The notes: a model not told the origin generated them from the letters alone. Shown: positions 12,075 through 25,502, counted from the first letter of the stretch. The stretch is 64,000 nt of DNA from Branchiostoma floridae (GCF_000003815.2 NW_023365789.1:479344-543343), one strand, 5' to 3'. Program-made: numbers and translations.

Positions 12075-12160
12075 TAGGGCTGGGTATCGGACCTGGACCT
12101 GATCCTCTTAAACCTGAACCGGACCTGGACCTGAATTTTCTGTACCGGTACCCACCCCTA
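12075..12160. mobile_element. Miniature hAT-like inverted-repeat element, about 86 bp
   Basis: Ends TAGGGCTGGGTATCGG and, inverted, TAGGGGTGGGTACCGG. It is flanked by an 8-bp direct repeat with one mismatch (TCGGACAG/GCGGACAG). Sister sequences at about 12773 and 28512 show the uninterrupted empty site GGCGGACAGG. The 8-bp target duplication suggests hAT. Confidence 0.75.
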
Positions 12161-15100
12161 GCGGACAGGCAACAATCTCTCTGTTCGTTTTAGTCTCAAG
12201 CAGGGCGGATCGGCAATTGCTAACATGACCCGATGTAGGACTAGGCTGCAGAGCGAGGTTAGGAACCATACAGTTCCTCGCACAAGGAAACTGCAATATA
12301 GATATAGGGCCTTATGATACAAAGACCAGGACCACAACACGTAGTCAGTTTTTGTTTTGCAATCGTATTTTATCTACGCATTTTTATCAGTATGGAAATG
12401 CTTAGATACATCTCTGAAAGAAACGTGACATACGCTACCTGTATAGTCTTTGTTTTGTTCGTCCTCACTTAAGCAGCGTCTTGAGTTAAAAACACCAACT
12501 GCCAGTAGGTGTTTTGTTTATCCAAATACCTGCATAGTAGACAGAGTTACGGTGTGTGACGTCAAGGTCGTCAACCCTAGTCGGTACAAAGGATGTTTGT
12601 AATAGGATCATTTTCGTAACTTACCGTACACATGGCTACCCGTTCTGTATTTAGTACGAACTGAAAGGCAAAATTGCCGCAAGTTCAAATATGAAGGGAA
12701 AATGGACGCAGGTGAAGCGATTTTAGTATATAGACAGTAGATGAAATAGGGGTGTGTTGTTTTGGTCGGATTATCATGGCGGACAGGTAACAGCCTCTCT
12801 GTTCGTTTTACCTTTGACCCGGGTAGGGCGGATCTGTAAATACCGAAAATTCCCCGATGCACATGACCAAGCCGTTAACAGTCGGCACAACAACAAATCG
12901 ACACGTACGCTTATCTTGTAAGTTCATATGTGTTGGTAAAATAATTCTAAAGCAGAGTTAAACTGTAATTACCTACACAAAACTTTTTGAGTGTCAACGT
13001 ACTCGTCAAAAATTGGGCAACCCACTGCGTCTCTGACGTCACGCCATTCAGACAGAGCACTTCTTACTTGTCAAAGAGACGTCCGATTATTGCGTTAGAA
13101 ATTACAGTCCAATTCTGTATCAGGACAAACCAACGCTTCTACGATCAATGAAGACTATAGAGTCAATAAGACAAAAAACGCAGACCTTTTCTGTCCGTTG
13201 TCGTGAAATTGTGACGTATTCTAGGCGTTTTTGTCGGGCGAGGCGATTAACTGACAGAAGCAAGCGTTTCCAAAATCATATCTAGTTGCTTAAGTAACTG
13301 CTTTTTTGGCAGGTTCATCATAATAAAAAAAGACTCGTGGAATCTGCTGAGAAGGCTGGTTTTCAAACATTCTCATAAAGTAGTGTATGTAAAAGGGGTA
13401 AAGTCTTGTGTGGGTAGTACAGACCCATCAGGGCTGCTGTTCCGCAGCTTGAACAAAACAAAACAAAACAAAATGGGTGCGTTACACTCAAATTCTATCC
13501 AAGAATTAAGTATTGAATTGTTTAGAAAGCAATGTGACATACCTATATATTCTCGGTTGTGTTCGTCCTTTCTTAAGCAGCGTCCTGTGTCAGAATGCCA
13601 ACTGCCAGTGGGCAGGTTGTTTATCCAAATACCTGCATAGTAGACAGGTTAACGGTGTGTGACTTCAAGGTCGTCAACCCCAGCAGGCACAAAGGATGTT
13701 TGTAATAGGATCATTTTCGTAACTTACAGTACACCGGACTACCTGCTCTATAGTTGGTGCGAACAGAAAGGCAAAATTACCGCATGTTCAAATATGAAGG
13801 GAAAATGGACGCAGATGAAACGATTTTAGTGCAGAGACAGTAGATAAAATAGGAGTGTGTTGTTTTGGTCGGGTTATCATGGCGGACAGGTAACAGCCTC
13901 TCTGTTCGTTTTACCTCTGACCCAGGTAAGGCCGATCTGTAAATACTGGAAATTCTCGATGCACATGACTAGGCTGTTCACAGTCGGCACAACAACAAAT
14001 CGACACGTACGCTTAGCTTGTAAGTTAATATGAGTTGGTAAAACAATTCTAAAGTAGAGTTAGACTGTAATTACCAACACAGAAATTTTGAGTGTCAACC
14101 CACTGCTTCTCTGACGTCACGCCATTCAGACAGAGCACTTCTTACTTGTCAAAGGAGTCGTCAGATTATTACGTTAGAAATTACAGCCCAACATTGTTTC
14201 AGAACAAACTACAGAGTCAACAAGACGAAACAACGCAGACCTTTTCTGGCTGTTGTCGTGAAATTGTGACGTGTTCTAGGCTTTTTGTCAGGCTACTACC
14301 ATTTAAGCAAGCATTAGTTCTCTTTCGCCAACCCTGCAATACCGATGCTTCTCGTTAGGGTGACGAATTGCAAAGCACACTGCTAGCTGCGGGCAGAGGT
14401 CAACTAACTGTTGAGTTCTCCGAACTGCCCCATGTACCACGTGCTCACTGGTGTTCATCCGTCGTTGTTGTTGTCTTCTGTTCTTCTATGGAAACCAAGT
14501 GGCCGGGTGCATTGCAGAAGTTTGACTTTTACGGACACTTTAATTAGAGACTCTGGTATACACTTTGATAATTTAGAGCAAGCTATGTCAGGTAGGGCCC
14601 TATGGGGCGAAATATGCACTTGCCTAGTTCTGACCATTGGTCGATGATGATGATGATGATGTTGTTGTCGACGATGATTAAAACATCACGCAAGGTATGC
14701 TGTGTCGGGCTGGGTCTATTCAGTCTGATGTGAACAGGTCTGAACGTTACTTTATTCAGATACATAAATAGCCTGACATTCCAGCTATTCTTACAGAATG
14801 TCGATGTAATCATACATTAGATACGACAGATACATAACTAGAATACAGAATTGATAGAAATCAACCTTAATTCACCTTGATTATATGTACATCATACGTC
14901 GATAAAGGGTAATAAGATATGCCAAAAAGATACGCTGTTCACTGTTTACACTATTCTTGGCCTTTAATGACACTAACGAAAGACAGTGGATGCATTCGGA
15001 AACATCTGACCGTTTCCAAAATCATATCCAGTTGATTAAGTAACTGCTTTTTTGCACGTCCATCTTGATAATAAAGACTCATGGAATCTGCTAAAAAGGC

Positions 15101-16735
15101 TAAAAACCTTGAAGGCTTCCATGTATGTAAAAAGAGTAAAGCCTGGTTTTCCACAGCTTGTGCAAAACGGGTGCGTTACGCCTTGAGGCGGTTTACTGGT
15201 TATGCCATACTAGATTTACCTGTTTAAGGTTAAGGGATTAGACCTCATGTTACTGGTCCATGTCCATGAAACACGGTTACCAGATACCGTTTTCACTCAA
15301 GCAATTTTATTTCACCGCACCACAAGATTAACAATGAAAACAGCTTGAAGCACAATGAACAATGGAAACATTTACGCTGCCGATAGTTCATCATTGTAAG
15401 TGCCATGACAGACACCATTTTATGAACATTATTTAAACGCTATCAAAGCACTACAGTATTTATCTTAGGTAATATAAAACCAGCTAAAACTGTTAACAGG
15501 TTTGTGTATTTTGATTAACCATGTAGATTCTAACTCTTGTTTATGCTGCATAATGTATCAATAATCTATCTCTTGAATTATTCAAATGTAAATATCACAG
15601 CTACAGAATACTAAACACAAGCAATACTACTATAACACCATCCACAGGACGTACGTTGTAATGTTGTGGTTAGCTAAGTCCTTTTACATGTTATTCAGTC
15701 ATTGTGGCCAATTTCTATTATTTTTCTAAACATACCTATTTTCCAACACCACAATCGCATATCTAGGAAGATAGAAATGATGTCTCAGTAGTGCGATTCT
15801 AAAACATTTTGTCTCGTTTTCAAGTCTACCTTACACATTTTAAGTATATGCTTGAGTACATTACATCAGCTCATGGCTCATCACAGGAACTAAAGGTCCC
15901 AAGACGAGTCAATCATTGTGACAGCTTTTACGTTGTATCATCATCATTTCAAGCTGTTGTACAGTGCTCGTCTGTTCACAGGTATAGCTGACGTGCCTCA
16001 AATCCTAAACGACAACTGAACCAAACTAGAAGATATTATGAAGTGAACAAGCAGACTAATCTTAGCATAAAGTTCATCTGAGTTGGAAGATTACACGTAT
16101 GTACAGTGTGGAAAAGTTAAACTGTTCTCCAACTCAGGAATTTGGACTAAACGGAATTTTCTACCGAATCCCCCAGTCTCCTCCAGGTCTCTGACCCGGT
16201 CTCTCTTGCTGCCCAAAACTCTTGACCAATTGCTGACGTCACAAGTGATACAGGTCACGTGTCCGGAGAAATTTGGTCAGATTGCCGAAGAAGGCGGAGT
16301 GATTCGGTCGAAAATTCAGGTGACCTACCCTTACACGGCTTTACATAATACGCCATTACTGTTACAGTAGAAGTAGTAGAGAAGTCACCACAATTGACAA
16401 GTTCTCGTAGAGTTGTCAGCACTGTTACTTCTTGCTAGCTGCAGTCTGTAATAAAAGTAGAAAGAGTCTCAACTCTAAACTATTAATGTGCAAAGAGCTG
16501 CGGGACAAGTCGGAGTCATAGAAAATGAGTTAATACTCTCCTTCGAACCCACCAGTCCTACTTAATTGTTGTCGAGGTTACCGCTTTTTTTATCTGCAAG
16601 GTTGTTTTATTGTGTATATTTATACAATAAAATGATGAAATCAACAGTGCTGCCTCAGAGTTGCAATCCGTAACAGATTGCCTTTTATCATAAGAAATGT
16701 CAGTGCAAACTACTACACTTCACTGTTTAAGTTAA

Positions 16736-17709
16736 CCCTCAAACCACCGTATGGGGTCAAAACTGACCCCAGGCGTATATCGATGTGTGCCATCATGGCA
16801 TTTCTGGTCGAAAACAAATTTCCTCCTATGAGTTTGTTTGTATATATGTCCTGAAACTTCTTATAAGTTTTTAACGAGATTGGCTCATTATTGATTAAGT
16901 TATCTTAGAAAGTTTATGTATGGTCCAGTGGGGTCAAAACTGACCCCAGCATTTTTTTAAACAAACTTTTGCGACCCACACCTGAACTACTTATCATAGG
17001 ATCACGAAACTTTCAGAGAATGATGTACATGTAAGCCAAAATTATTGTAACAGCTTGTGTGCCAATATCATGTTATATGACGACATTATGACGTCATTTA
17101 GGTAATCTCGGCCGCCATCTTGAATTTTGCCTGATGACGTCATTAAATTAGCATAAATTATGAATATTGAGCTATGAAATTTACATTGAATTTCATAAGA
17201 TGTGATAAACAACTGATATCTGCTAAGAAAACATTAAAACTTGAATGTTTAATACAAAATTAGAAAACTTAATAATAATAATAATTAGCAATAAATATGT
17301 CTGTCAGAATTTTAATGCCATGGCAACATAAAAAATGATGAACATACTTTGTTCACTGAAAATTTTTGCTTTCAACATTTTCTAAAAAGTTACCAAGTTT
17401 GGGGACCCTAGCATAAGCCATTCAGTCGCTATAAGGCATTGAAGTTGGCATCAAAAAACCTCCTTCCCGGTCTGAATAGCATTGGTGCAAAATGTGGTCC
17501 TCATGATCTTTTGAATAAATTATGATAATGAGCTAGAAATATTCTCACCTAATCATGTCAGACTGTTCTACATAGATTAATGAAACTAAACATATATACA
17601 AATCACAAAAAGAGTCACACAAAAAACTGTATTTGTACAAAATGTTTTGGGGTCAGTTTTGACCCCATACGGTAATCTACGTCACAAAAAAGTTACGGTG
17701 GTTTGAGGG
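16736..17709. mobile_element. Non-autonomous piggyBac-type element, 974 bp
   Basis: It is flanked by TTAA on both sides (16732-16735 and 17710-17713) and has perfect 16-bp terminal inverted repeats CCCTCAAACCACCGTA (16736-16751 and 17694-17709). Subterminal copies of the near-palindrome GGGGTCAAAACTGACCCC occur at 16753-16770, 16930-16947 and, inverted, 17649-17666. TTAA target duplication and CCCT ends are piggyBac hallmarks. No transposase ORF is present, so it would need a transposase in trans. It lies downstream of gene A. Confidence 0.88.
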
Positions 17710-17823
17710 TTAAACATGTAATGCTCTTAAACTACAGTACGTTTTCAACAGATTTCTCGTCAGACAGGTAAGGTACCGGCACTTCGAGGGGTCAGGAAAA
17801 TGTTCCTCTGTCCTGCTGATCCC

Positions 17824-17875
<52 letters not shown>

Positions 17876-18105
17876 GGGATGCATATATGATGTCTGTATG
17901 TCGGTCCTTATGGGTTTTGGGCATTTCTCACTACATGATGATGATGATGACAGCAAAGCGCATCGATCAAGGAGGCAAATCTGCAGCAGCAGCACAGAAT
18001 AATTAAGTTCATGTTTTACTGATCTGATCAATTAACCAGCTTAGGGGGTTATATATGCAAAATATCTTCAGTAGGACAATTGATACAATTAAATGTGTGT
18101 TTTAC

Positions 18106-20855
18106 CTTCATCTTCTCCACAGTGATGATGGCCTGTCGAATCTCCTCCCGGCTAAACCTGTCCTTCACATGGCGGAGTCGGTCAGCACAGTCTGGGGAGG
18201 GGAGACAAACATATCATGTTGTCAGGTAATAGATTATATTTATAGTCTTTTTGTATTTCACTTGTGAGGAGTAACGTAGTTGCTGGTGACCAGAAAGCAG
18301 ACTATATTTATAGAAGGTCTCTTAGTTTTCTATTCGTTTGAATTAGTGTTCTGGTAAGGTCATGTTTCAAATACAGTACAGAGCCTATATTCTGACTGCT
18401 CAATGGTACATTATACACGCGAGGCTTACCATAGTTCTCTTAGTTGCTCGTTGTATCAAGTTCTACAATAACATTTGGTCATTGGTAACAACGAGGAACA
18501 AAGGGACACAGTTTTCCGAGGATGTCTTGCTTTATACGCGGGTCAGGACAGATATAGAGGTAACGTTATCAGTCTAACATGAAGCTATGTTTCTCACCGT
18601 CAAATATGCTGGACAGGAAAACATAGAGGTCTAAGTTTGATATGAATGTATCCTTACCGTCGAATGTGGGCCTGTCCTCCGGGTTCTGACTCCAGCATGT
18701 CTGCATCAGTTCGCTCACTGACGTCACGTCCTCCCGGTCGGTGGGGATCAGGGTCAGGTCAGGTCGTTGACCCATGGTGACCGCCATGGAGATCAGGGCC
18801 GAGTTGGCAGCAACTGGTAACAAAGGTAGATAAAAATCGTGCAGTTATCAGGAGTTCAACGACCAAATACCACACGCAACCGTAAGTACATTCCTGTAAT
18901 GATGATAAGTTGCATAGGATGCAAGTCTACGCTAAGGCCTGTAGTAGATGAAGTAGTATAACATCATGAACTCAACTCACGTGCATACGGCTGCCTTCTA
19001 GTAACAATCTCCCACAGCAGCACCCCAAAGCTGAAACCAATAAGAATGCACAATATTGAGCGGCAAGATGTTGTGATGGTAATTATTACATAGGTTTGTA
19101 GAACAAGAAGAGGAACATACTAAATTACGCTTTACCTGATAGAAAAATCGGTCTAGTTATTTAGAAAGCCCTTAAAATGTTGCATTTTGAGAAAATACAA
19201 TATAACTGGGTAAGAAAGTTTTCCTATAAGTAATTTGAGGTAATTTTGAAAATACCATCAGTACTAGCCTACTTCTTACCTGTAGACATCAAACTTGGTG
19301 TTGGGAACCAGGTTGATGTTCGAATGGAACTCCGGCGGCGCATGCGTGATGGTGCTTCCTTCCGGGCTGGTTTTAGTGACGACACGAGATTCGGCTTTCC
19401 ACTTGGACAGTCCGAAGTCTGAGATCTGATAAGTGATATACAGAATCAAATTTTATCACTAGCATCGTTTGAAGTTTATGAGTTGACTGACTGAGCATTA
19501 CTACTGCAGTCTTCGTTGTCATATGAGTCATAGTTTGTATAGACTGACTGACTGACAGACAGTAGTTGTTAGAAGGTATTCGGCGCGGACCGGTGCTTCC
19601 CTTTCAACTTAAGAAATGAAATTCGATTGCGGTCATGTAATTGGCAATTTTTCCATAATGATAATCCAACGAAATGGTTTATAAAGACCTTAGCAGGTAA
19701 TGTTGCAAGTTGTACCTTCACGTGGAAGTCCCCATCCAGTAGCACGTTCTCTGCCTTCAGATCACAGTGGAGAATCTGCGGGTTCTGGCAGTGCAGGAAA
19801 GTCATCCCCAGGGAGATCTCGTGCGCCATTCTCCACCTCAGGGCCCAGGGCACGTCCACATCCCGCAGCAGCCCGGCCAGAGAGCCGTTCTCCATGTAGG
19901 GCATCACGATGGCGAAGTTTGGGTCCAGGCAGACCCCCAGCAGACTGATGACGTGGTCTGATCGGCTTCCCAGGTTCAGTTTCCTCGCCTCAGAGTACAG
20001 AAGCTCTTGCTCACTTCCATGATAAAAATCATTGAAGGACTTGTTAATGTGGGATAAACAAAGGGAATCTCACAAGCCACTAGGCCGAATGTCGAAGCTT
20101 TTATTACTTTTCTTATATCTACTTCTCAATACATCACAGTACAGTAACATTGTTCATCAATAGTATTGATACCCAGCTTTGTTCAATGTTTCATTGACCA
20201 AGACTGGCGGGAGACAGAATAAACCGGAGTCAGTCGAAGAAGGGGGTTCGTCCTTAGAAGTGACGTCACCCAGACATTATCGTCATTAAGTTCAATGTTT
20301 ATCCTTTTCCATATTGCATGCCTGGCAACTTTGCATAACCATTTAGACGGTCGCGCCAAAACAAGAGAAGAAAGGTCATTTAAATAGACATGGTTAACAC
20401 GGAAAAGAGAAGGAAAAGAACAAAACAGACCTTCCTTCGATTTTGCGAGTTAGCAGCCGTTTGACAGCCACATGTTGTCTCCAGTCCTGATGATGGGCCT
20501 TCTCTACAGCGGCGAACCCCCCACGGCCGAGAACGGGCTCTTGCGGAAAGTTGAGTCGTTCAAACTCAATGATAGGAAGCTTCCGGTCTACCGTCACGCT
20601 AGGGTATCTATTGGAAAATATGGCATATACGAAAGATAATATTAGCAAGCCGTTTTATATATTACATAATATTCATTATGCCTTCCCCCCCCTCCGTCTG
20701 CTTTTTAAACAGGGACCTGTTTACTGAACAACCAGTTTGATCGACTGGCGAAAATTCTACTCAGTCGTTCCTACTCACCTCCTCTGCACCTCACCCAGCA
20801 GCTGGCCTCCGACTGCTCCGCTTTCTTCTGACTCATGTCCTCTGCGAGTCGGGCT
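18106..20855 (-). CDS. Gene A kinase exons: RIPK/TKL-like non-RD kinase
   Basis: The linker exon 20855-20779 leads into kinase exons 20607-20431, 20013-19716, 19425-19280, 19030-18981 and 18813-18658, then a C-terminal exon 18191-18106. Visible motifs: G-loop LGRGGFAAVEK, beta-3 lysine in VAVKRL, alpha-C Glu in SEQELLYSEARK, hinge MPYMENGSL, catalytic loop [25 protein letters not shown] and [11 protein letters not shown]. Catalytic Lys, Asp and DFG Asp are kept, so activity is expected. The HRD arginine is Cys, making it a non-RD kinase. The closest family by motif is RIPK/ANKK within the TKL group. The last exon encodes an Arg/Lys-rich helix (EEIRQAIITVEKMK). Confidence 0.88.
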
Positions 20856-23800
20856 CTAATAGGCAACACACAAGAGATCCTTTATATTGACAGTAATTCT
20901 TTCGTTGATTTGTTTTCCAAAGGAATTCTATTTGATAGAAATGACGAGTTGATTCTTCTTTCAATGTGTTGTTTACACTTTCAACACAGCCGAAAATTAC
21001 TGACAGCTAGCAGCATGGGAATATTTCATTTGAATATCAACCCCAAACGAACTATAAACCATTCCTTGAAATTCATCATCATCGTTTCTTCCATGCCCTT
21101 AAAATTACTGGTACACAAGGTGATCTGACCATAGCCGTCCTGGTGATCTGGTCTGCCAGCTGGTGCAGGTCCAGGTCCCTCAGACACCGCTCCAGGACAG
21201 CCAGGCTGGCAGCAGGACCGGCTCGCTCTCTCCATCTTACCAGCGTCTCGTACATCGGTTCGTCTGGACTTTCAGACTTGATATATAAACACAAAACATA
21301 ATGGATCTATTAGAGGTGTATTTCGAATCGACTTTGGAAGACTAGCATGTCGCTTAATGTGCAAATCAGGCACTTTGTTTTAAATACTACAAAGGGAAAA
21401 TGTGCAAATGTTCCTTCCCCTTCGAACAAATGGAATACTTGATATCGCAGTATATGATGTTCTAATGACCTCCTACACAAGTACCATACTGCAAAACCAA
21501 CTACGCATCAGAAATAAGACTAGCATGAAAATGGAATAGGATAATGATTAATCAATTGATGTGTCTAAGTCTAGAATTCTATTTATATAGATATGGGACA
21601 AAGTTATTTGAATATTGAAGATACCTCAATGTCTTTAATCTCCTGTTTGCTGAAGCCCAACTCCCGGGCGATGGGTCTCCACTGGTTCTGTCCCACCTTC
21701 AGAGACAGGCGGTTAAAGGCTTGGCGAAGTTCCTTATCTGTGGAATAAGAAGGCGGTCTGCATTATGTGTTGTTGTCAAACAAGTATTTCAAGTTACTAA
21801 GGCTGTAAGCTAACATTGCAATAAGAGGTCGGTCTGCAGTATGCGTAGGTGCTCTTTTAAAACAAGTACTTCAAGTTAAGGGTATAAGCTAACAAAAAAG
21901 TATCCAAAAACACATTGTAAATCTAATCTTTAAGATGAACTCAATATTTCGTAATATCGTCCCAGTTGAAGTTAATCCAATGGTTAGTTGTGATCTAATA
22001 TGTTATCTGGCTGCAGTTTATCTGTAGAATATCGCCGCGATATAATGTAGTTGTTTTTAAGTCCAAAATCAATGTCGACGTCAAGATGCCAATATAATAA
22101 TTACTTGTTGGAAAGTCATTGACTAGATTAACTGAGAATTTCAACGACGCATTGTATTACGCTTCGTGATATCAAAGTTTAGAAATAGATTCTACTTTCA
22201 GGTGCAATATTTTCGCAGCTACTACCGTCACATTGCAAAGGTAATTTACTGAGCAAACTGTACATGGCGAGGTTTTGGCCATTAGCTCACCCACTTAAGC
22301 TTAGACTACATCATGCCGTTAATATTACCTTGTGCTGTGTCGTATTGCGTAAGTTGTAACGTTGGCGGTTGTTTCCGTGATACACCAGTCCGTGCTGCAG
22401 TACCTGCTGCCTGGGGTGGTAGTGGTGCCGCGCCTTTGGACATTAAATGACGAAAAGTTATTGGATACTCACCAGTAATATAAACTATACAATTTTACAC
22501 ATTCTCTGTCCTAAGCATTATATTTTAGCTATCTAAAAATAGTGATCATTAGATATGTATAAATATGTCTAATCACCTTTTCTTGTGCCCATTCTCTCTG
22601 CAGTCTGGCCCCTTTGTTGGCTGACTTGTTGCTCCATCCGGGCACTTTTCTCCCTTCTCTCCCGTAACTTCCTCTCCAGTTCGGTCTCTGCAGCGGGCTC
22701 CATGATGTCAGGTTGACGTGCAGCTGTTTATAGTATAAAAATTTATGTCTTAGTTACATCATTTTGCCATGAATATTAGATACAAAATTTCGTGTATGGA
22801 CTTGCAATAGAAACCAACACTCGGCAAATACTCGTAGACATACCCGTTTCTGACATTGGGTCATTTCCAAATTTTGCTTTGCTTTGTAAAAGGAACAAAA
22901 ATAATTTTTGGGCATTCTAGAGGGTAACAATTTTTGTCTTTATGTTTAATTTGGTTGATTTTATCATACCTGTGGCTTTGTTAGTTGTTCTACTTTGCGG
23001 CATAATAAAAGGCGAGACCTTGACGCTTTACCAAAGTTGTGGACTTTAGATAAAACCTGTTTAAGGTCTCATTGATGAGTTTCTTCTTCCCATAGACTTC
23101 TATGTATTAATTCGTGGTTTAAATGGGCGCGTTCATAATGAAGCTACGTGAAATTTCAGCAGATTTTTCATTCTATGTCGAGCACATTTACCCTATATCG
23201 TGGGAAAAATTGCCAATGTAAAGTATACGTAGGAACTTTTTTTATAGCAATTACAAACTACGATTAGTCAATCCCCACAAAAGGCACTTTTTCGCTGCTA
23301 TTGTACAACCGCACCACTCAGAACCCACGACTGTGTACCTCCGACCTAGCGCGCGGCTGCTAAACTTTACCTGCTAATTTCTTCAGTTACAAATAAGCTT
23401 TCACCAATCTAACTTTTGAGATCAGTTCCGCTGGCTAAAAGGGAATTTCTCACCGCTAAAAACATGCGTCCGTGCAGCCGTTCATTTTTGGCTCGGATCT
23501 CTTTTAGGGTGTCCACTCGCGGAGTAATACATCAATGAGACCTTAATATGCTCAAGTAACTTTATTTACCGACCTTTAACAGGTGTGGCTTCTACATCTC
23601 GGATTTCATTAGTTCCTTTGCCTGCTGCTGAACCCTTCTCCTCCTCTTGTCCAGCTTTTGTTGTTTTCTCTGTATATGATGAACCAACAACATATAACAA
23701 ATTTGTAAGGCATTCAAGTATGTGAAAGTGAAACCTAGAAAGACTAACAACATATCGAATTTCAGAAAATGGCTGCTAGTACCGGCTGCGCGTGCGTAAC

Positions 23801-25207
23801 AAAAACGTTTATATGCTGCGGACGGCGGACGTTTCGAAAATTTAAGTATTAGATAATAGCAGTGCTATTTATTGTGTATGCTGATGTAGCGCAAAAAAAC
23901 AAACATTGGTAGCCATTCTCTTCTTTGGATGTTATTCATAACTCACCTTTCCGTGCCTCCTGTTTCAGGAAGGCCATGATGGCGCCGGTCCCTTGTTTAC
24001 ACACTTCCTGTGGAGGGTATGTCAGGGGGTTTCCTGACACATCCAAGTTCTCCAGCTTGTCTGCTCGGTGAAGGGTGGTTGGGAGCCTGGTGATGTTGTT
24101 GTTCCGTATGTCCAGTTTCTCCATGGCAGGTAGTTCACACAGGACTTCTGGGAACGTGTCGAACTTGTTGTTCCAGAGTTGGACCTCCCGTAGGTTGTGC
24201 AGGTGACGCATGGTGCTCGGCAGGGTTCTGAGAAGGTTATTTACCAATGACAACAGCCACAGGTGTTGTAAGTTTTCCACTTCATCTGGGACCATGTCAA
24301 ACTTGCACCCGCCATTTTGTCCAGCGCACAGTTTCTCCAGTGTCTTCAGCTGCAGCACCTGTCTGGGGAACTCATCAAACTGACAGCCGGGGACATAAAG
24401 AGCCTTCAGCCTGGTGAGTCGTCTGACACCATCGGGGAGACGTCTGATGGGGTTCTTACCGACACTTAACACCTCAAGGTTAGGGAGCGAGCAGACGCCT
24501 GAGGGTACCTCCGTCAGCTGATTACCATGAATGCCCAGTTCTCTCAGTTTCTGCAGCTTTTCCACACCAGGAGGGAAGGTGGAGAGTTTATTATTACCGA
24601 CACTTAACAGCTCAATGTTAGACAGCGAGCAAATGCCTGAGGGTACCTCCGTCAGCTGATTACCATAAATACGCAGTTCTCTCAGTTTCTGCAGCTTTTC
24701 CACACCAGGAGGGAAGGTGGAGAGATTATTGTTACTGACACTCAACTTCTCAAGGTTAGAGAGCGAGCAGACCCCTGGAGGGACCTCTGTCAGCTGATTG
24801 TCATAAATGTGCAGTTCTCTCAATTTCCGTAGTTTTTCCACACCAGGAGGGAAGGCGGAGAGCTTATTGTTACCGACACTTAACACCTTAAGGTTAGGGA
24901 GCGAGCAGACGCCTGAGGGTACCTCCTTCAGCTGATTATCATGAATGAACAGGTGTGTCAATTTCTGCAAGGAACCGATCGCCTGTGGCAAACGTGTCAG
25001 CATGTTGCCGTGCGCGTCCAAACGGTAAAGTTTCTGCAGACGGCCGATTGCTTCCGGGATGCTGGTTAGTTTGTTTTTGGACACAACTAGATACTCCAGG
25101 TCAGTGATATCAAACACCTCCTCCGGGATGGACGTCAGACCCCGGTTACTCAGGTCAAGTTTCAGGCGACCGTTGACTGTCCGCTGGAGGTTCAGGCCTG
25201 CCGCCAT
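18106..25207 (-). CDS. Gene A: LRR-linker-death domain-kinase protein, 13 exons traced
   Basis: Minus-strand exons: 25207-23947 (LRR), 23669-23574, 22723-22577, 22403-22329 (linkers), 21737-21625 and 21276-21130 (death domain), 20855-20779 (linker), 20607-20431, 20013-19716, 19425-19280, 19030-18981, 18813-18658 (kinase) and 18191-18106 (C-terminal extension). They sum to 2829 bases (943 codons) with every junction AG/GT and phase-consistent. Predicted layout: LRR 1-420, linkers to about 526, death domain 527-613, kinase about 650-915. No signal peptide or membrane span is seen. The role is inferred: an intracellular sensor coupling LRR recognition to RIPK-like signalling. No stop codon ends the last exon within the coding frame; reading through its donor would stop at 18049-18051, so the 3' end is unresolved. 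Paralogue B shares the exon plan exactly. Confidence 0.88.
21130..21737 (-). CDS. Gene A death-domain exons
   Basis: Exon 21737-21625 (113 nt, phase 1 to 0) and exon 21276-21130 (147 nt, phase 0 to 0) together encode about 87 residues with death-fold hallmarks: LRQAFNRLSLKVGQNQWRPI, ARELGFSKQEIKDIE, then YETLVRWRERAG and LRDLDLHQLADQI. The buried Trp in QWRPIARELG and the helix-5 (L)xxWRER pattern are typical of death domains of receptors and RIPK/IRAK-type adaptors. It would mediate homotypic assembly. The intron at the helix 3-4 region is conserved in all three kinase genes. Confidence 0.87.
22329..23669 (-). CDS. Gene A linker exons (acidic, coiled-coil-like, Gln/Thr-rich)
   Basis: Three symmetric phase 1-1 exons. 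23669-23574 (96 nt) encodes an acidic linker (GQEEEKGSAAGKG) ending VEATPVKG. 22723-22577 (147 nt) encodes a highly charged helix-prone segment (ETELERKLRERREKSARM, then EQQVSQQRGQ) that could form a coiled coil. 22403-22329 (75 nt) encodes a Gln/Thr-rich stretch (SRKQPPTLQLTQYDTAQ). Because all are symmetric, each could be skipped without breaking the frame. Gene C lacks all three. Function is unknown; spacer or oligomerisation roles are guesses. Confidence 0.72.
23947..25207 (-). CDS. Gene A exon: leucine-rich repeat domain
   Basis: The start codon is at 25205-25207 in context AACATGG. The exon encodes 420 residues of LRRs and ends CGGAAAG before GTGAGT (phase 1). It carries three complete 46-residue LRR-pair units (24524-24937, 138 bp each) of the form [17 protein letters not shown] followed by [17 protein letters not shown]. 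The reading frame also runs upstream of the chosen start through an intron rich in CA repeats; I regard that extension as non-coding because a TATGCAG acceptor lies 11 bases before the ATG. The C-terminal cap matches the other three genes. Confidence 0.9.
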
Positions 25208-25296
25208 GTTAGATATTCCTGCATAACGTATAAAGAGACTGTAAATATGATTCCACAAACGCTCATATGGCTGATATAGAAGCACGAAGAAGGCAC

Positions 25297-25298
25297 AA

Positions 25299-25329
<31 letters not shown>

Positions 25330-25347
25330 TATATTATGTAACCCCGT

Positions 25348-25443
<96 letters not shown>
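25297..25443. repeat. (CA)n and (TA)n microsatellites in the 5' intron of gene A
   Basis: CA repeats at about 25297-25327 and 25410-25443 flank a TA tract at 25351-25404. Homologous tracts sit in the same intron of B (41590-41712), C (55138-55225) and, as CG-rich runs, D (5340-5395). Confidence 0.9.
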
Positions 25444-25445
<2 letters not shown>

Positions 25446-25502
25446 TACATATATATATACACACACACATACATATACAAACACGCGCGAACACAAACAA
25501 AC

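Larger units (their letters stand above)
11704..18105. other. Intergenic region between D and A
   Basis: Three related segments begin near 11704, 12420 and 13530 (CAACTGCCAGTAGG, TTGTAATAGGATCATTTTCG), repeating at about 28140-28560 and 44400-44830. 15150-16600 resembles the downstream flanks of B and C. A (TA)n tract lies at 17823-17875. Apart from the mobile elements listed, no gene is supported. Confidence 0.6.

Noticed and set aside
17792-18031. ORFs over the (TA)n tract at 17.8 kb
   Set aside because: Mostly Tyr-Ile repeats from the microsatellite; no domain, start context or paralogue support.
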